Source: an uncultured Mycoplasmatota bacterium (GTDB lineage: Bacteria > Bacillota_I > Bacilli_A > RF39 > UBA660). From it: 12,944 nucleotides of DNA. Positions 11,656 through 12,944 of the stretch are shown in pieces (the first letter of the stretch is position 1; each line of letters starts with the position of its first letter). The DNA lies in contig CAMMKE010000033.1 in the NCBI GenBank assembly GCA_946497375.1, positions 1 to 12,944 on the forward strand, in the 5' to 3' direction. Under the pieces are notes generated by a model that saw only the letters and a program-made list of their open reading frames with translations, did not search any database and was not told the DNA's origin. The translations under genes were made by a program, and so were the position numbers.

Positions 11656-12944
11656 TAGAAGAAAGTTAAAATTAAAAAAATTCTATCTCCATCCTATTAC
11701 AATTTATCTACTTTTAACATTTTTTGTCTTAATACTAAGTGCTATTCTTTCAGCTTTTCAAATGCAAGCGACTTATAATACAATAAGTCCAACTACCAAT
11801 GAGTTAGAAAGTACCTTAGTAACAGTAGAAAACTTATTTAACTTTGATGGTATGAAATATATATTTAGTAATGCTATGACTAATTTCTTATCTTTTGCAC
11901 CTCTAGGTATGTTATTATTAACACTATTTGGTCTTAGTATTGCAAAATCTACAGGATTCTTAGATACCCTATGTAAAAGAGTATTAATTAAGATAGATAA
12001 GAAAATATTAACATTTATTATTATTTTTATAGCAACTATCTCATCTTTAATAAATGATGTAGGTTATGTTATCTTAATACCAATATCTGCTATGTTATTT
12101 TTACTTAACAATAGAAATCCATATCTAGGAATAATAGCAGCCTTTGCAGGTGTTAGTTTTGGTTATGGAGTATCTATTTTTGTAGGAAGTATGGAAGTAA
12201 ATCTAATACCAGATACCACAACAGCAGCAAGGCTTATAGATGCTTCCGCTCATGTCAGTCTAACCTCAAATCTATTTATAATAATTGCTTTTTCTCTTAT
12301 CTTATCAATAGTAGGAACTATTATGATAGAAAAGATAATCGCTCCACGACTTGGCAAATATAAAGAAAAAGAAGAACTATCAAAGACAGAAGAGTTAGTA
12401 ATAGTTGATGAAGTAGATGCTAAAGAATTAGAACAACAAAAAATAGAGAAAGATAGACGTGAAAAAAGAGGACTTAAAGCAGCTATCATAACAGGAATAA
12501 TAGTAATAATTTTATTTATCTATTCTATAATACCAAATTTACCATATTCAGGAATGTTGCTTGATATGGAAGAAGATACTTATCTTGGTCAATTATTTGG
12601 TACAAATTCATACTTTCAAGATGGCTTTACTTATATGATGGCTTTACTTTTAACTTTAGTTGGTATTGCCTATGGAATAGGTGCTAAAAGTATTAAGAAC
12701 GATAAAGATATCATTAATGGTTGTAAAGAAACATTCGCTCCTATGGGAGAAATATTAATGTTAATCTTTGTTGTATCACAGTTTACTTCCGTATTTAGAG
12801 AAACAAATATCGGAACAGTTATTGCCTCTTGGTGTGCTACTGCTGTAGGTAATATTGGTTTTAGTGGTCTACCTTTAATAATATTTGCAATTATTATGAT
12901 AGGACTAGCTAATCTCTTTGTTCCAACACCAAGTGCAAAATGGC
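11645..12944 (+). CDS. AbgT-family transporter, 3' end beyond the window
   Basis: This reading frame starts at ATG 11645 (AAAGGAG at 11631-11637) and stays open for 433 codons to the window edge. AbgT proteins are usually about 510 residues, so perhaps 75-80 residues are missing. The family transports p-aminobenzoyl-glutamate, and some members (YdaH, MtrF) export sulfonamide-type compounds as antiporters; the substrate here is unknown. Family marks seen include a basic N-terminus and first helix (18-38), NFLSFAPLGMLLLTLFG (80-96), the re-entrant region AAFAGVSFGYGVSIFVGS (165-182), FAPMGEILMLIFVVSQF (364-380) and ETNIGTVIASWCA (386-398). The hallmark NLFVPTPSAKW (423-433) ends the visible part. 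Between helices, residues 236-279 form a highly charged cytoplasmic loop (KEKEELSKTEEL, EQQKIEKDRREKR). The start overlaps the DUF951 gene by 11 nt, so it belongs to the parA-led unit. Confidence 0.87.
   Translation, partial: MHHNRRKLKLKKFYLHPITIYLLLTFFVLILSAILSAFQMQATYNTISPTTNELESTLVTVENLFNFDGMKYIFSNAMTNFLSFAPLGMLLLTLFGLSIAKSTGFLDTLCKRVLIKIDKKILTFIIIFIATISSLINDVGYVILIPISAMLFLLNNRNPYLGIIAAFAGVSFGYGVSIFVGSMEVNLIPDTTTAARLIDASAHVSLTSNLFIIIAFSLILSIVGTIMIEKIIAPRLGKYKEKEELSKTEELVIVDEVDAKELEQQKIEKDRREKRGLKAAIITGIIVIILFIYSIIPNLPYSGMLLDMEEDTYLGQLFGTNSYFQDGFTYMMALLLTLVGIAYGIGAKSIKNDKDIINGCKETFAPMGEILMLIFVVSQFTSVFRETNIGTVIASWCATAVGNIGFSGLPLIIFAIIMIGLANLFVPTPSAKW

Noticed and set aside
12450..12465. GACGTGAAAA as a degenerate parS
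   Set aside because: The left half matches poorly and it lies in the charged loop of the AbgT gene; about 11 of 15 defined positions is not convincing in AT-rich coding DNA.
1..12944. CRISPR arrays, tRNA genes, insertion sequences, prophage or defence genes
   Set aside because: I found no spaced direct repeats, no tRNA-like cloverleaf, no transposase or terminal repeats, and no recognisable defence proteins.

Overview
This window is a compact, very AT-rich stretch (GC well under 35 % by eye, not computed) from a low-GC Bacillota-type chromosome, next to the replication origin. Gene content and order follow the Bacillus subtilis origin-left cluster: rpmH, rnpA, yidC (spoIIIJ), khpB (jag), mnmE, mnmG, rsmG, noc, parA (soj), parB (spo0J). 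All genes lie on the + strand. TGA is used as a real stop (3071-3073) and Trp is encoded by TGG, so the standard bacterial code applies and a code-4 mollicute (Mycoplasma, Spiroplasma) is unlikely. The small gene sizes, lipoprotein YidC and extreme AT bias would suit an uncultured gut Bacilli or Erysipelotrichia-like lineage. That placement is inference.

Layout. Positions 1-141 hold no gene but several inverted repeats. A strong sigma-A-type promoter (142-171) starts rpmH, a 5-bp attenuator-type hairpin separates rpmH from rnpA, and yidC and khpB follow, ending at a terminator that contains the khpB stop codon. A second promoter (2295-2323) begins a unit made of an unrecognised 238-residue gene, mnmE, an unrecognised 123-residue gene, mnmG and rsmG. 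The two unknown genes are insertions into an otherwise conserved order. An extended -10 promoter precedes noc, which ends at its own terminator (8875-8900). A fourth promoter precedes parA-parB, an MscS-type channel, a DUF951 zinc-knuckle protein and an AbgT-family transporter that runs off the right edge.

How the genes work together: ribosome and tRNA maturation (L34, RNase P protein, RsmG, MnmE/MnmG wobble-uridine modification), membrane protein insertion (YidC with RNA-binding KhpB), and origin segregation with nucleoid occlusion (ParA, ParB, Noc). The last unit adds membrane channel and transport functions.

Most worth a second look: (1) the Noc-type protein carries a disordered linker of about 230 residues with repeated Phe/Pro motifs and lacks the N-terminal membrane helix of B. 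subtilis Noc; (2) the 123-residue unknown contains an internal 22-residue duplication; (3) three gene junctions share a nearly identical 13-nt overlap sequence that ends one protein in Gly-Lys and starts the next with Met-Val/Glu-Asn/Ser-Lys; (4) unknown genes are inserted in a conserved cluster; (5) an AbgT transporter gene is coupled to the parAB unit.
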